21,242 nt of DNA from DASZXJ01 sp035545895 (GCA_035545895.1 DASZXJ010000041.1:1-21242); one strand, 5' to 3'; numbered from the stretch's first letter, positions 1-7,610 are shown. Notes: generated from the sequence alone by a model not told the origin. Numbers and translations are program-made.

Positions 1-80
1 TCATCGACCAATCCGCTTGTCCGATTCGTCATATGGCGCGCACTTTTGTGCAGTTTCATGGAGCCTACAGACAAGAATTT

Positions 81-111
81 GATCCACAGATTTCACAGAT
101 GACACAGATTA
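81..111. repeat. Dispersed CACAGAT-type repeat
   Basis: Three near-repeats of CACAGAT are spaced 9-10 bases apart (CCACAGAT, TCACAGAT, ACACAGAT). Repeats of this style are recurrent in intergenic DNA of planctomycetes and some other phyla, in my recollection. It resembles the CACAGAG-type repeat found inside valS at 20749-20815, differing mainly in T versus G after CACAGA. Confidence 0.55.
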
Positions 112-196
112 GGAAATGAAGGGGGAAAAAGAGAGAACGGTTGAAAGACCGTGGGACTTGAATTGTGGAGTGAAATTCATCTCCAGTTGATCGGGT

Positions 197-231
197 CCCC
201 GGGCAAAGCCCGGGGCTTTAGCCCCGGGGCT
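197..231. repeat. REP-like GC-rich palindrome cluster (TTTAGC head, copy A)
   Basis: A perfect 8-bp stem (CCCCGGGC / GCCCGGGG) with loop AAA occupies 197-215. It is followed by TTTAGCC at 217-223 and the perfect palindrome AGCCCCGGGGCT at 220-231. The TTTAGC head next to a GC-rich palindrome recurs at 7396-7424, 7433-7462 and 16591-16614, which suggests one REP-like family. Confidence 0.6.
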
Positions 232-235
232 GTGG

Positions 236-415
236 GCATTTCGGATTTCGGATTGTGGATTTGGGAATTGGAGTTGCGCGAAATGAGTCCGCCTGGCGCA
301 ACAAAGGAGCCATTGGTCACTGGATCTTCGTCATTCGGATTTGGTCATTCGTCATTCAGGTTATGGTCATTGGGATTTTGTTGGTCATTGGGACTTGGCC
401 ATTTAGCGCATTCTT
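236..415. repeat. Degenerate GTCATT/GGATTT-type repeat
   Basis: The segment contains about six copies of a (G)GTCAYT-like unit, such as GGTCATTCG, CGTCATTCAG and GGTCATTGGGA, interspersed with GGATTT-type words (for example TTCGGATTTCGGATTGTGG near 240). Units are irregularly spaced at about 10-25 bases. A small inverted repeat GTTGCGC / GCGCAAC lies near 274-303. This looks like a decayed dispersed intergenic repeat. It forms an open frame only by chance. Confidence 0.45.
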
Positions 416-438
416 CGATTGTAGTTATATTGTCGAAT

Positions 439-939
439 ATGTCTCATCTTGAAGATCTTCTTGCCGAGTATTACGAATGGGGCAGCCATGTCGTGAAGTG
501 CAATACACTCGTCGGCAGACGACAACACGGCGGCTGGGAAATGGAGTTGGATATCATCGCGTACAGCCCTGAGAACAAAATCCCACATCTCGAGCCGTCG
601 CTCGATGCTCTATGCTGGACGAAACGCCAAGAACGATTCAAGAAGAAGTTTAATGCCGGACGAAAATATATCTTTAAGGACATGTTTCCGTGGTTACCGC
701 CGGATACGCAGATTATTCAACGTGCGATCCTGGTTAGCGCGGGCGAGCATCGTAGGACTCTCGCTGGGGCCGAAGTCCTGAGTGTAGACGAAATGATCGG
801 TGAGATAAAGCAAGCGGTCGCCTGCAAAGGACCCGCCTCGCGTGCCGCGATTTCCGAGCGATATCCGCTGCTCAGAACGATTCAACTCGTAGTTTGCGGG
901 CATTATCGACTCGCTGATAGCAATACGGCGAAAGAATGA
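439..939 (+). CDS. Orphan protein with PD-(D/E)XK nuclease-like core
   Basis: A 166-aa protein starting MSHLEDLLAEYYEW. The ATG at 439 is chosen because everything upstream in frame is repeat-derived; no Shine-Dalgarno site is visible. The segment GGWEMELDIIAYSPENK, then HLEPSLDALCW, then a basic helix (RQERFKKKFNAGRKYI) resembles a restriction-endonuclease-like core: an acidic residue in the E-x-D-I-I strand followed by h-x-E-x-S in the next strand, with Ser where Lys is usual. I recall uncharacterised bacterial proteins with the same 'WEMELD...HxEPSxDA' layout, with no known function. It sits alone beside repeats with no methyltransferase or toxin-antitoxin partner in the window. Nuclease activity is inference; the alternative is a DNA-binding accessory protein. 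Confidence 0.6.
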   Translation: MSHLEDLLAEYYEWGSHVVKCNTLVGRRQHGGWEMELDIIAYSPENKIPHLEPSLDALCWTKRQERFKKKFNAGRKYIFKDMFPWLPPDTQIIQRAILVSAGEHRRTLAGAEVLSVDEMIGEIKQAVACKGPASRAAISERYPLLRTIQLVVCGHYRLADSNTAKE

Positions 940-985
940 TTCTGCCGGACACTGATTTTCGCTTATATTTTTCGATAGATAGGCA

Positions 986-1201
986 ATGTCGGCAACCGCG
1001 TCACAAATATCCACGTTGCCCTTAGTGTGCGGCATAATCGCATTTGCCGCGAGCCTGATCGCAACTGCTTTGCTGTATCTTGACCCGGGCATTCATGCAC
1101 CGGGCACAATTGCGATTTCCAACCATGCGATCCTCGGATTTGGATCAGTAGCCATCATGTTGGTTGCGATGCCCGGAGGTTTGGTGGGAGGCTGGGTCTA
1201 A
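986..1201 (+). CDS. Small membrane protein, two predicted TM helices
   Basis: A 71-aa protein. Residues about 11-32 (PLVCGIIAFAASLIATALLYL) and about 46-68 form two hydrophobic segments separated by a short loop with DPGIHAPG. It ends in a glycine-rich stretch (MPGGLVGGWV). I do not recognise a family. A second small hydrophobic frame starts one base after its TAA stop (sequence TAAATG), so the two are likely translated together. It starts 46 bases after the PD-(D/E)XK-like gene, on the same strand. No clear ribosome binding site is visible. Coding status is supported only by the plausible membrane topology and the coupling to the next frame. Confidence 0.45.
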   Translation: MSATASQISTLPLVCGIIAFAASLIATALLYLDPGIHAPGTIAISNHAILGFGSVAIMLVAMPGGLVGGWV

Positions 1202-1333
1202 ATGGTCAGTTTCACGTCGAATCGTCGTGCGTGGATGCGAGCGGCAATTGCATTCGTCCTTGCCGTAATGGCGCCAGCTCTTTTCCTGACCGCAGTGCGA
1301 CTCTACCCCATATTAAATCCAAACCATCGCTGA
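1202..1333 (+). CDS. Tiny single-TM protein, translationally coupled
   Basis: A 43-aa frame directly after the stop of the preceding small gene. It starts MVSFTSNRRAWMR, a basic N-terminus, then has one hydrophobic helix (AAIAFVLAVMAPALFLTAVR) and a short tail ending NPNHR. Basic residues before the helix suggest an N-in topology. The adjoining stop and start codons (TAAATG) suggest coupling. No family is recognised, and the short length keeps the call tentative. The next gene converges on it from the minus strand. Confidence 0.35.
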   Translation: MVSFTSNRRAWMRAAIAFVLAVMAPALFLTAVRLYPILNPNHR

Positions 1334-1349
1334 TCGGTACATCAATCAC

Positions 1350-2367
1350 TTACGTTCCATGATTGACCTGCTTCATCACCTCCGCTGCGATTTCGAATGA
1401 GTTCATTCGCGCCGCGTGATCGTAAATGTTCGCGGTGAACATCAGTTCATCGGCCTGTGTGCCTTCGATGATTTCCGTCAATCCCTTGTGGATCGATTCC
1501 GGCGAGCCGACGACGGAATATTGTGTTCTCTGATTCGTGGCCATCTCCTCGGATTCGGACCAGAGGCCTTCCATCGAATCCACAGGCGGAGGAAGCTCGC
1601 TCGGATTGCCTCGAACCATATTCAAAAACGCCTGCTGCATCGAGGTCATCAGCTTGCGACCTTGCGCATCGGTGTCGGCTGCGAATACGTTGACGCCGAC
1701 GATGGCGTGCGGCTTATCCAATTGCCTCGATGGCCTGAAATTCGTGCGATACAGTTCCAGCGCAACATGCAGATAGTCCGGCGCGAAATGCGACGCAAAC
1801 GCAAAGGGCAATCCTTGAATTGCAGCCAATCGTGCGCTGAAATCGCTGGAGCCCAGGAGATAAATCGGCACATTCAATCCCTCGCCGGGCACGGACCGTA
1901 TTGGCGCCGGGCGCGCTGTAGAAATATTGCTGGAGTTCCTCCAGGTCCTTGGGAAACGTGTCGCCATTGGTGCCGAGATATCTTCGCATGACGCGGGAGG
2001 TTTTCGCATCGCTGCCGGGCGCCCGGCCCAGCCCCAGGTCGATCCGGCCCGGATAAAGAGATTCAAGCGTGCCGAACTGTTCGGCGATCGCCAGCGGCGC
2101 GTGATTGGGAAGCATGATTCCGCCGGCGCCGACGCGAATGTGTTTCGTGCCGCCGGCGACGTGGCCGATCACCACGGAAGTCGCGGCGCTGGCGATTCCC
2201 GGCATGTTGTGATGTTCCGCCAGCCAGTAGCGATGATAACCAAGGGCTTCAGCATGCCTGGCGAGTTCAAGAGTATTGTGCAACGACTGAGCCGCGGTCG
2301 AGCCTTGAGTGATGGGGGAAAGATCAAGCAGGGAATAGAGAATCGGCTTGATTTCGGACATCGCCAT
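1350..2367 (-). pseudogene. Luciferase-like FMN-dependent monooxygenase, frameshifted
   Basis: The two halves of one LLM-class flavin oxidoreductase (bacterial luciferase-like, YhbW-type group) lie in different frames. The N-terminal half (from ATG 2367 or 2361; a TTG at 2373 is also in frame) has LDLSPITQGSTAAQSL, YWLAEHHNMPGIASAAT and GRIDLGLGRAPGSD. The C-terminal half has VPIYLLGSSDFSARLAA, LPFAFASHFAP and a final VVGSPESIHKGL segment, all typical of the family. The reading frame switches near 1884-1900: one frame reads ANTVRA and the other continues VPGEGLNVP. The joined product would be about 340 aa, a normal length. Either a genuine disabling indel or a sequence error explains this. 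The function of an intact copy would be FMNH2-dependent oxidation of an unknown substrate. Confidence 0.8.
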
Positions 2368-2451
2368 GGCCAACTATAGCCGCGCAGTTGGCCGGCATGT
2401 CTTGTCCACAACATCATTCGTATGTTGTATCGCGGCGAGCAACGCGGAAAA

Positions 2452-4263
2452 CTATGCCGGCGCCTGGATGTTGACCGAGGCGATTCGTTTGCCGCCATAA
2501 CGTAATTCCTGAAGCGCCGTTCCTGGCGGGACCAGAAAAGCGATCCAGGCATCGGTGGGCCTGGCGCTGTCAACCCTGGGAACCTCGGCAGGAGCGGCCT
2601 CGGCGTTGTATCGCGCGATGACTCGATCCGCCGGGCCTACTTTTACCTTCGCCCAGCCGCCTGCGGGCTTGTACGTTTTTCCCGCCGAGTCCGCCAACTC
2701 GAACTGATTGAGTTTTTGCGCCCATTCCCATGGATCGCGGCTGACCGGAATTCCGGCAATCTGGACCATCGCCTGGCCATTGGTCCAGAATTCCCTGGTC
2801 ATGACGTCGCCGATCTGTTCAAGCGGCTGGGTCGGGTTGATTTCAAGCTTCGCGAATTTTTTCTCACGAATGGTCGAGGTTCCCGCGGCGAAGGTGGTGT
2901 CGCCGGCGTCGCCGTCATATCGTCCGGCGTTAAAAGGCATGAAGAAATCGGCGGACGCTTCGGGCTTGATCGATTCGATGGGTGCGCTCGCTGGAGCAGC
3001 GGCCGGCGCCGGGGCGGCAGGGATCACAAGGTTTTTCGGAATGGCGAGCCCCGCCTTGCGAAGCACGCTTTTTTCTGGAACCGGCGGCGGCTCGCGTTTC
3101 ACTTCCTGACCCGCCAACTCGACCAGGGCCGCGCGTTTGGCTTCGAGGAACACGCCGGCGCCGATCTGCATCGGTGCGGTTTTATTTTTCGGATCGATGA
3201 CGATGCCCAATTCATCGCGGGAAATCTGGAAGACAAAATCGACCACTCCATCGGCGGGCACGATCAGGAAATCATCAGGCCGATTCGCACGAACAAAGAT
3301 CGCGCTTTTGACGTAATCCAATGTGCCCATTGGAATATGATTTTTGCCTGCGGCCAGCAGCCGAACCGCTGCCGTGCCGATGCGAACATTTTGATCGCTA
3401 TCAGCAGCCGAGCCGGCAAAGCTCACACGCACGATCAGGATCATGTTGGAAGGATCGGACTGGATCGATGGTTTCAGACCTCCCCCGCTCCAGCGGATGG
3501 AAAGCAAGGCTGAAATCTCACCATCTGCCTGAGGCAGGGCATTCACCGTGTAAAGGCCATCGACGGAAACCTGCTGCTCGCGGCCTCCCGCGTTAAAGGC
3601 GGTGTGTTTAGCGCCAACCTGCACGCCCAGACGGGCATTAAAGGCTTCATCCAGATAGGACGGATGAATGTCGATAAGATTGGTTTTCCATGACAATGCG
3701 CCGGCGCTGAAATGCGCAACCGCATTCAACACGATGTCATCGACCGGAATCAGCAGATGCGATTGAGTTTCCGGGGAAAATGTTTCAGACTTGAGGGCGT
3801 CGCTCACCGTGCCTTCATGATTCTGTCCCTGGATGGGTATTGCAACGTTTTGAGGACCGTTGAGCTGGTATCTGGAGTACCCGCCGATCGATGGTCCAAA
3901 GGGGAGAAGTTGAATGGCGATGACAAGTGTTCCGACGGCAAAAATGCCGGCAATCAGGCCCATCACGGCGCCGCCGATTTTATCGACCATGAGCAGAACG
4001 CGCACATTTCCCGGTATATTTTTGTCCAAAATCGCTCGAAGGATTCCATAGCCAAGCGCGAACAAAGAAACGAGCGAAACCGCGTGCGCCAGGTCGGGCA
4101 TGTAAGGGGAAAGGAGTCTGGCAACCGGCTCATGAAACGAAATTGCCACCGCCGAAGCGATCATGGCGATGATCGCGGAGAGCATCGCGGAAAAAAAGCC
4201 CTGGATGTAATGAAAGAACGCGATCGCGGCGAGCAGAACGATTACTAACAAGGTGATGATCAT
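2452..4263 (-). CDS. CvpA-like membrane protein with large extracytoplasmic region
   Basis: A 603-aa protein. The first about 125 residues contain four hydrophobic segments (about 3-19, 22-42, 62-78, 97-120) with a DKIGGAVMGLIAGIFAVG motif that resembles the CvpA family (colicin V production/PF02674 type). About 480 residues follow, rich in beta-strand-like sequence, with a Pro/Ala linker at about 391-435 (PPPVPEK; PAAPAPAAAPASAP) splitting two soluble domains. CvpA proteins are usually about 160-200 aa, so the C-terminal extension is unusual. The ATG at 4263 has GGAG eight bases upstream. It begins 33 bp after the GspE/PilB-like gene on the same strand, so the two likely form one transcript. 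The role is unknown; a membrane scaffold with the GspE-like protein is a guess. Confidence 0.7.
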   Translation of the reverse strand: MIITLLVIVLLAAIAFFHYIQGFFSAMLSAIIAMIASAVAISFHEPVARLLSPYMPDLAHAVSLVSLFALGYGILRAILDKNIPGNVRVLLMVDKIGGAVMGLIAGIFAVGTLVIAIQLLPFGPSIGGYSRYQLNGPQNVAIPIQGQNHEGTVSDALKSETFSPETQSHLLIPVDDIVLNAVAHFSAGALSWKTNLIDIHPSYLDEAFNARLGVQVGAKHTAFNAGGREQQVSVDGLYTVNALPQADGEISALLSIRWSGGGLKPSIQSDPSNMILIVRVSFAGSAADSDQNVRIGTAAVRLLAAGKNHIPMGTLDYVKSAIFVRANRPDDFLIVPADGVVDFVFQISRDELGIVIDPKNKTAPMQIGAGVFLEAKRAALVELAGQEVKREPPPVPEKSVLRKAGLAIPKNLVIPAAPAPAAAPASAPIESIKPEASADFFMPFNAGRYDGDAGDTTFAAGTSTIREKKFAKLEINPTQPLEQIGDVMTREFWTNGQAMVQIAGIPVSRDPWEWAQKLNQFELADSAGKTYKPAGGWAKVKVGPADRVIARYNAEAAPAEVPRVDSARPTDAWIAFLVPPGTALQELRYGGKRIASVNIQAPA

Positions 4264-4296
4264 TGCAAGAACTCCGAGTGAAGAGTTTTGATATTG

Positions 4297-5973
4297 CTAT
4301 CGTGGCTTTTTCCCGCCCGATCCAGGGGGCGTATCCGCGCCGATGCGCATCACCCGGGCAATTTCCTGAAGACTGGTCTGTCCGGAAACGGCCCGCGACA
4401 GCGCGATCTCCTGGAGATATTTTTGTCGCTGTTTTTTGAAGATCATTTTCAGTTGATTATCCGAGCCGCCGCCGAGGATGATCTGGCGGACCTCGTCGTC
4501 GATGACGAACATTTCAAAGATCCCGGCACGCCCCTTGAAGTGCATGTCCATGCAGAACTCGCACACCTGTGGCCGGCCACGGTTGTCGGTCAAGGGCTGG
4601 CTTCGCGCCTGGAAAAGTTTGCCGACGCGTTCGGGGGGCATGTTGAGTTTGCGAAGCGTGTCGGGGTCGGGGTTGTAATCCATTTTGCAGGCGCTGCAGA
4701 GTTTTCGCAGGAGTCGGCCGGCAACGATCAATTTCAAATCCTTGATCGCCCGCTTGTCGTCACCGACGAGGCTGCGCCACAATTTCAGCGCTTCAAAGAC
4801 CCCGCCCGAGCGCAGGCCGACGTATGCGCGCCTGCCGGTTGCCGCGAAATCCGCCAGCGCTTCGGCACTGGCGGGTTGTTCGACTCGATCAACCATCAAA
4901 ACGTCAGGCTCCTGGCTGGTCACCCATGTGACCTGCTTGGCCTCTTCGCCGGCGCCGGGCGCCAACTTGTGCTGGGTCACGCCTTCCAGGTCGATTTGCG
5001 GCTCCCGCTCGATGGATTGAATGTTAGAGAGAAATGCGTCATGTCGCCGAAGGATGGCATAGGAAAGCGACGTCAAGCCATGACCTTTGGGCGCGGCGAG
5101 CAAGACAATCCCCTGCCCTTCCGCGATGGTCTGTTCCAAAAGCTCAAGCTGCTCTTCAGTCAGGCCAAGCTGATCCACTCGCAATTCGTATCTCTTTTTC
5201 GGCTCAATTTCGACGACTACCGATTCTCCCGCGGTTGAACCGGCTGTTTGAATTTGGATTTCACGCTTCTTTCCTTCGACGAGAAGCTTCATCGAGCCTG
5301 TCTGGGGCTTGCGACGGTCGTTGATATCCAGACCCGCCAAACGCTTAAACAGCGTTACTGAGGCGGCGGCATCTTCCTTGGGGATGGTCTTCCCGTCCAC
5401 CGCGACGCCGTCCACACTGTATTTTACCGATGCAGCGCCGTCGGTTGGACGCAGTTCAATTCGCTCGGCACCGCGACGAACGGGTTCGGCCAACATGGTC
5501 TGGGCGGCGTTGTATGCGGGTTCGTCCGGAGATTCCGACTCGGGAGGCGCAAAGGGTGTGCCCTTGCGATCCAGTAGCACCAAGCCGCCGGATTCGGCCG
5601 CAGCATCTTTCTTTTTTTTGCTTCCAACCTTGCTTTGGACGTACTTGTTGATTTGCTTGGTCAAATCCCCCAAGCCGATCTTTTGGTGTCGCAGGATCAG
5701 ATAGACCGCGATTTCCGCCACGGCGACGATGACAAAGGCGGTCATCGCCAATGCATAAGAAGGCAGGGTGAGGAAGAGCAGGAATGCGAAAAACAGTCCC
5801 GCCAGAAAGACCATGTTGAGGATCGTTCGCGGCAAACGCGCATGTTCGGCATCCTTGTCGATCCAGGTCAGCATCTTCGCCCAAATTGCTATGACGATAA
5901 GCAGGGGGACGACTTTCAAGGGATCAATGTAGTTGCCGTACTCTATCGCTGCCACGATCTGACTCACCTGCAT
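4297..5973 (-). CDS. Membrane-anchored GspE/PilB-like protein with degenerate ATPase site
   Basis: A 558-aa protein. Hydrophobic segments lie at about 21-37, 50-72 and 74-94, replacing the usual soluble N-terminal domain of type II secretion/type IV pilus ATPases. Residues about 155-540 follow the GspE/PilB layout: LAGLDINDRRKPQTGSMKL (213-230), a Walker A-like APKGHGLTS (294-302), a Walker B-like EPDVLMVDRVEQ (355-366), VGLRSGG (385-391) where the His box STLHTND is expected, then CSAC (426-429), CEFC (471-474) and GRAGIFEM. Walker A Lys is Leu300, the Walker B Glu is Arg363 and the His-box His is Arg388, so ATP hydrolysis looks lost while the tetracysteine site is kept. The ATG at 5973 has AAGGAG five to seven bases upstream. 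It is the first gene of a pair with the CvpA-like gene. Family assignment is firm; the non-catalytic role is inference. Confidence 0.85.
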   Translation of the reverse strand: MQVSQIVAAIEYGNYIDPLKVVPLLIVIAIWAKMLTWIDKDAEHARLPRTILNMVFLAGLFFAFLLFLTLPSYALAMTAFVIVAVAEIAVYLILRHQKIGLGDLTKQINKYVQSKVGSKKKKDAAAESGGLVLLDRKGTPFAPPESESPDEPAYNAAQTMLAEPVRRGAERIELRPTDGAASVKYSVDGVAVDGKTIPKEDAAASVTLFKRLAGLDINDRRKPQTGSMKLLVEGKKREIQIQTAGSTAGESVVVEIEPKKRYELRVDQLGLTEEQLELLEQTIAEGQGIVLLAAPKGHGLTSLSYAILRRHDAFLSNIQSIEREPQIDLEGVTQHKLAPGAGEEAKQVTWVTSQEPDVLMVDRVEQPASAEALADFAATGRRAYVGLRSGGVFEALKLWRSLVGDDKRAIKDLKLIVAGRLLRKLCSACKMDYNPDPDTLRKLNMPPERVGKLFQARSQPLTDNRGRPQVCEFCMDMHFKGRAGIFEMFVIDDEVRQIILGGGSDNQLKMIFKKQRQKYLQEIALSRAVSGQTSLQEIARVMRIGADTPPGSGGKKPR

Positions 5974-6050
5974 CGCTTCTCCTTAACCGCCCGCAAGCGG
6001 AGACCCATTATTCTAAGCCAGAATCAACGTTTCTGCCAAACTTGCGTTTG

Positions 6051-6079
6051 TTGGAACGCTCGCGCCATATTCGTACAAT
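6051..6079 (+). promoter_or_regulatory. Candidate sigma-70 promoter of pgsA (very short leader)
   Basis: TTGGAA (6051-6056), a 17-base spacer and TACAAT (6074-6079) match TTGACA/TATAAT at 4 and 5 of 6 positions. Transcription would begin about 6086, only about seven bases before the ATG at 6093. This argues for that ATG over the in-frame TTG at 6042, which lies upstream of the -35 box, and implies a nearly leaderless message. Confidence 0.4.
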
Positions 6080-6092
6080 CGCCAGTTCGAAC

Positions 6093-6740
6093 ATGTTCCG
6101 CCATTTGCCCAACTTGTTGACGAGCATGCGGCTTGTACTGGCGATCATCTTTTTCGGCATGCTTTCCTGGTATCAGTACGAAGGCCGAGGCGATCCGACA
6201 TTCTTGAATATAGCATTTCTGGTCTATGCCGTTGCGTTGGTCACCGACTTTCTCGACGGCTACTTGGCGCGGAAATATGATCTCGAAACACCATTTGGCC
6301 GCGTGGTTGATCCTTTTGTCGACAAGGTGCTGGTTCTGGGGAGCTTTCTATTTTTTGCCGGAAAAAATTTTATTATTCCCGATCATGACGCCACGAGTCC
6401 GTATGTCGTCAAGACGATTACCGGCGTGGCACCGTTTATGGTCGTCATTTTGCTTTCGCGGGAGCTTCTGGTAACCAGCCTGCGGGGAATGGCCGAAAGC
6501 ACCGGGCAAAACTTTGGCGCACAGCTTAGCGGCAAACTTAAAATGGGGTTTCAGTCCGCGACGATTGTGGTGATCCTCGCCTACGTGAATTATCTGGGCT
6601 GGCTTGTCCGGCATGATCTGGAAAACGGGGCAAGATGGTTTCGCGATGGTTGCATCTGGTTTACGATTGTCATCACGATTTTCAGTGGAATTTTGTATTT
6701 GCAACGCGCTGTGGCGATGTATCGGCAAATCGAGAGCTGA
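6093..6740 (+). CDS. pgsA: CDP-diacylglycerol-glycerol-3-phosphate 3-phosphatidyltransferase
   Basis: A 215-aa integral membrane enzyme that transfers the phosphatidyl group from CDP-diacylglycerol to glycerol 3-phosphate, the committed step to phosphatidylglycerol and cardiolipin. The full CDP-alcohol phosphatidyltransferase signature is present: D52-x2-D55-G56-x2-A59-R60-x8-G69-x3-D73-x3-D77. The N-terminus MFRHLPNLLTSMRL matches the 'NxLTxxR' start of the family. Several hydrophobic helices follow (about 13-25, 38-52, 78-90, 112-127, about 150-165, about 185-203). The start at 6093 is preferred over an in-frame TTG at 6042. It is followed 54 bp later by coaD. A cardiolipin-synthase-like gene at 10085 could use its product. 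PgsA is more likely than a CDP-alcohol homologue such as PssA, because of the N-terminus and length. Confidence 0.9.
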   Translation: MFRHLPNLLTSMRLVLAIIFFGMLSWYQYEGRGDPTFLNIAFLVYAVALVTDFLDGYLARKYDLETPFGRVVDPFVDKVLVLGSFLFFAGKNFIIPDHDATSPYVVKTITGVAPFMVVILLSRELLVTSLRGMAESTGQNFGAQLSGKLKMGFQSATIVVILAYVNYLGWLVRHDLENGARWFRDGCIWFTIVITIFSGILYLQRAVAMYRQIES

Positions 6741-6794
6741 GTGCTTGCCACCTGCTTCTCTCGACCTGTGACGCATTTCGAGTAGGCTTACGTC

Positions 6795-7343
6795 ATGCCC
6801 AAGCAATCCAACGCCATCAAGCGGGCGGTTTTCCCCGGCCAGTTTGATCCAATCACCAACGGCCACCTCGACGTCATCGCGCGTGGGGTGAAACTGTTTG
6901 ACGAGTTAATCGTCGCCGTCGGAATCAATCCCGATAAGCCGGAATTTTTTACGCTGGACGAGCGGCAGGAAATGATCGCGCAATTGCTTAAGAGCATCCC
7001 CAAGACAAAGGTCATGAAATATTCCGGTTTGACCGCGGATTTTGTGAGAAGGGTCAAAGCCACCGCAATCCTTCGCGGAATCCGCGATGTTTCGGATTTG
7101 CGATACGAATTTCAACTGGCATTGGCGAATCGCGCGGTGGGTGGAATTGAGACGGTTTTCATCATGACCGGCGACCATTATGCCCTGACCAGCAGCAGCC
7201 TGATTCGACAGGTCGTTTCATTGGGTGGCGACGTCGATACGCTTGCTCCACTGTTACCCAAACTCGTCATCAAGCGGCTTCGCGCTATCCAGCGGCTGGG
7301 CAAGCGTTTACCGCCGCCTGCGGCCCATGAGGCTATTGATTGA
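6795..7343 (+). CDS. coaD: Phosphopantetheine adenylyltransferase
   Basis: A 182-aa cytoplasmic enzyme of CoA synthesis that joins ATP and 4'-phosphopantetheine to make dephospho-CoA. The nucleotidyltransferase motif TNGH is at 21-24 within FPGQFDPITNGHLD. The family pattern RGIRDVSDLRYEFQLALANR (94-113) and the C-terminal ATP-binding TSSSLIRQ (132-139, usually ISSTxVRE) are present. Family members are about 160 aa; this one has a short C-terminal tail (KRLPPPAAHEAID) beyond the core. It lies 54 bp after pgsA on the same strand. A GC-rich double hairpin about 50 bp after the stop may help end the transcript. Confidence 0.95.
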   Translation: MPKQSNAIKRAVFPGQFDPITNGHLDVIARGVKLFDELIVAVGINPDKPEFFTLDERQEMIAQLLKSIPKTKVMKYSGLTADFVRRVKATAILRGIRDVSDLRYEFQLALANRAVGGIETVFIMTGDHYALTSSSLIRQVVSLGGDVDTLAPLLPKLVIKRLRAIQRLGKRLPPPAAHEAID

Positions 7344-7395
7344 TTGACGAACAGGTACGGAAGTATTGATAGGGAAGCAGTTTACAAGCAGTGCC

Positions 7396-7462
7396 ATTTA
7401 GCCCCGCCGTTTGCGGCGGGTTTTCGAGCGCCAAAACCCGCCGGAAGCGGCGGGGCTAAAAT
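7396..7462. repeat. REP-like double hairpin (TTTAGC head, copies B and C, inverted)
   Basis: Two arms of about 26 nt (7399-7424 and 7433-7458) are reverse complements except at two positions, separated by the 8-base loop CGAGCGCC. Each arm is itself a hairpin with stem CCCGCCG/CGGCGGG and loop TTTG or GAAG. Each outer edge carries TTTAGCC, on opposite strands. This is the layout of a paired REP (BIME-like) element. It lies in the coaD-pseudopilin gap and could also slow or end transcription from coaD. Confidence 0.75.
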
Positions 7463-7582
7463 GAACCCATCTCAAACGGACCCACTACCGCTTGCGGCAG
7501 TTTTAAGACGTTTTGGGATTCCGCCATAAACGTTGCTCCACAATACCTGATCGTTCAAATCCGCCATTACGATGGAAATTTC

Positions 7583-7610
7583 TTGACTAAATTGCCAAAA
7601 AGGGAATACT
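7583..7610 (+). promoter_or_regulatory. Candidate promoter for the pseudopilin gene
   Basis: TTGACT (7583-7588; 5 of 6 to TTGACA) is followed after 16 bases by AATACT (7605-7610; 4 of 6 to TATAAT). It would give a leader of about 270 bases before the ATG at 7887. The support is motif match only. Confidence 0.3.

Larger units (their letters stand above)
1..438. other. Repeat-rich non-coding region at left edge
   Basis: No credible gene is seen here. An open frame does run from 151 into the gene starting at 439, but its first 96 codons translate repeat DNA and read as low-complexity Trp/Gly/Ser/Phe sequence, so I treat that part as non-coding. The stretch holds a CACAGAT-type repeat (81-111), a small hairpin (137-152), a GC-rich palindrome cluster (197-231) and a degenerate GTCATT-type repeat (236-415), listed separately. 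A short reverse-strand frame starting at 60 runs off the left edge and cannot be judged. Confidence 0.6.

Noticed and set aside
1..60. Reverse-strand gene start at 60 running off the left edge
   Set aside because: Only 20 codons are visible, with no motif or ribosome site, so it cannot be supported.
81..415. CRISPR-like array from the short repeated words
   Set aside because: Units are short, irregular in spacing and degenerate, without conserved direct repeats or unique spacers, and there are no cas genes.
151..438. In-frame N-terminal extension of the gene at 439
   Set aside because: It translates repeat DNA and gives low-complexity sequence; the recognisable protein starts at the ATG at 439.
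1416..1991. Plus-strand frame (191 aa) opposite the broken monooxygenase
   Set aside because: Antisense shadow; the minus-strand halves match a known family.
2716..3513. Long plus-strand frame (265 aa) opposite the CvpA-like gene
   Set aside because: Shadow of the real gene; Arg/Gly/His-rich translation without motifs.
4288..5238. Long plus-strand frame (316 aa) opposite the GspE-like gene
   Set aside because: It is antisense to a gene with clear family motifs and its own translation shows no recognisable domain.
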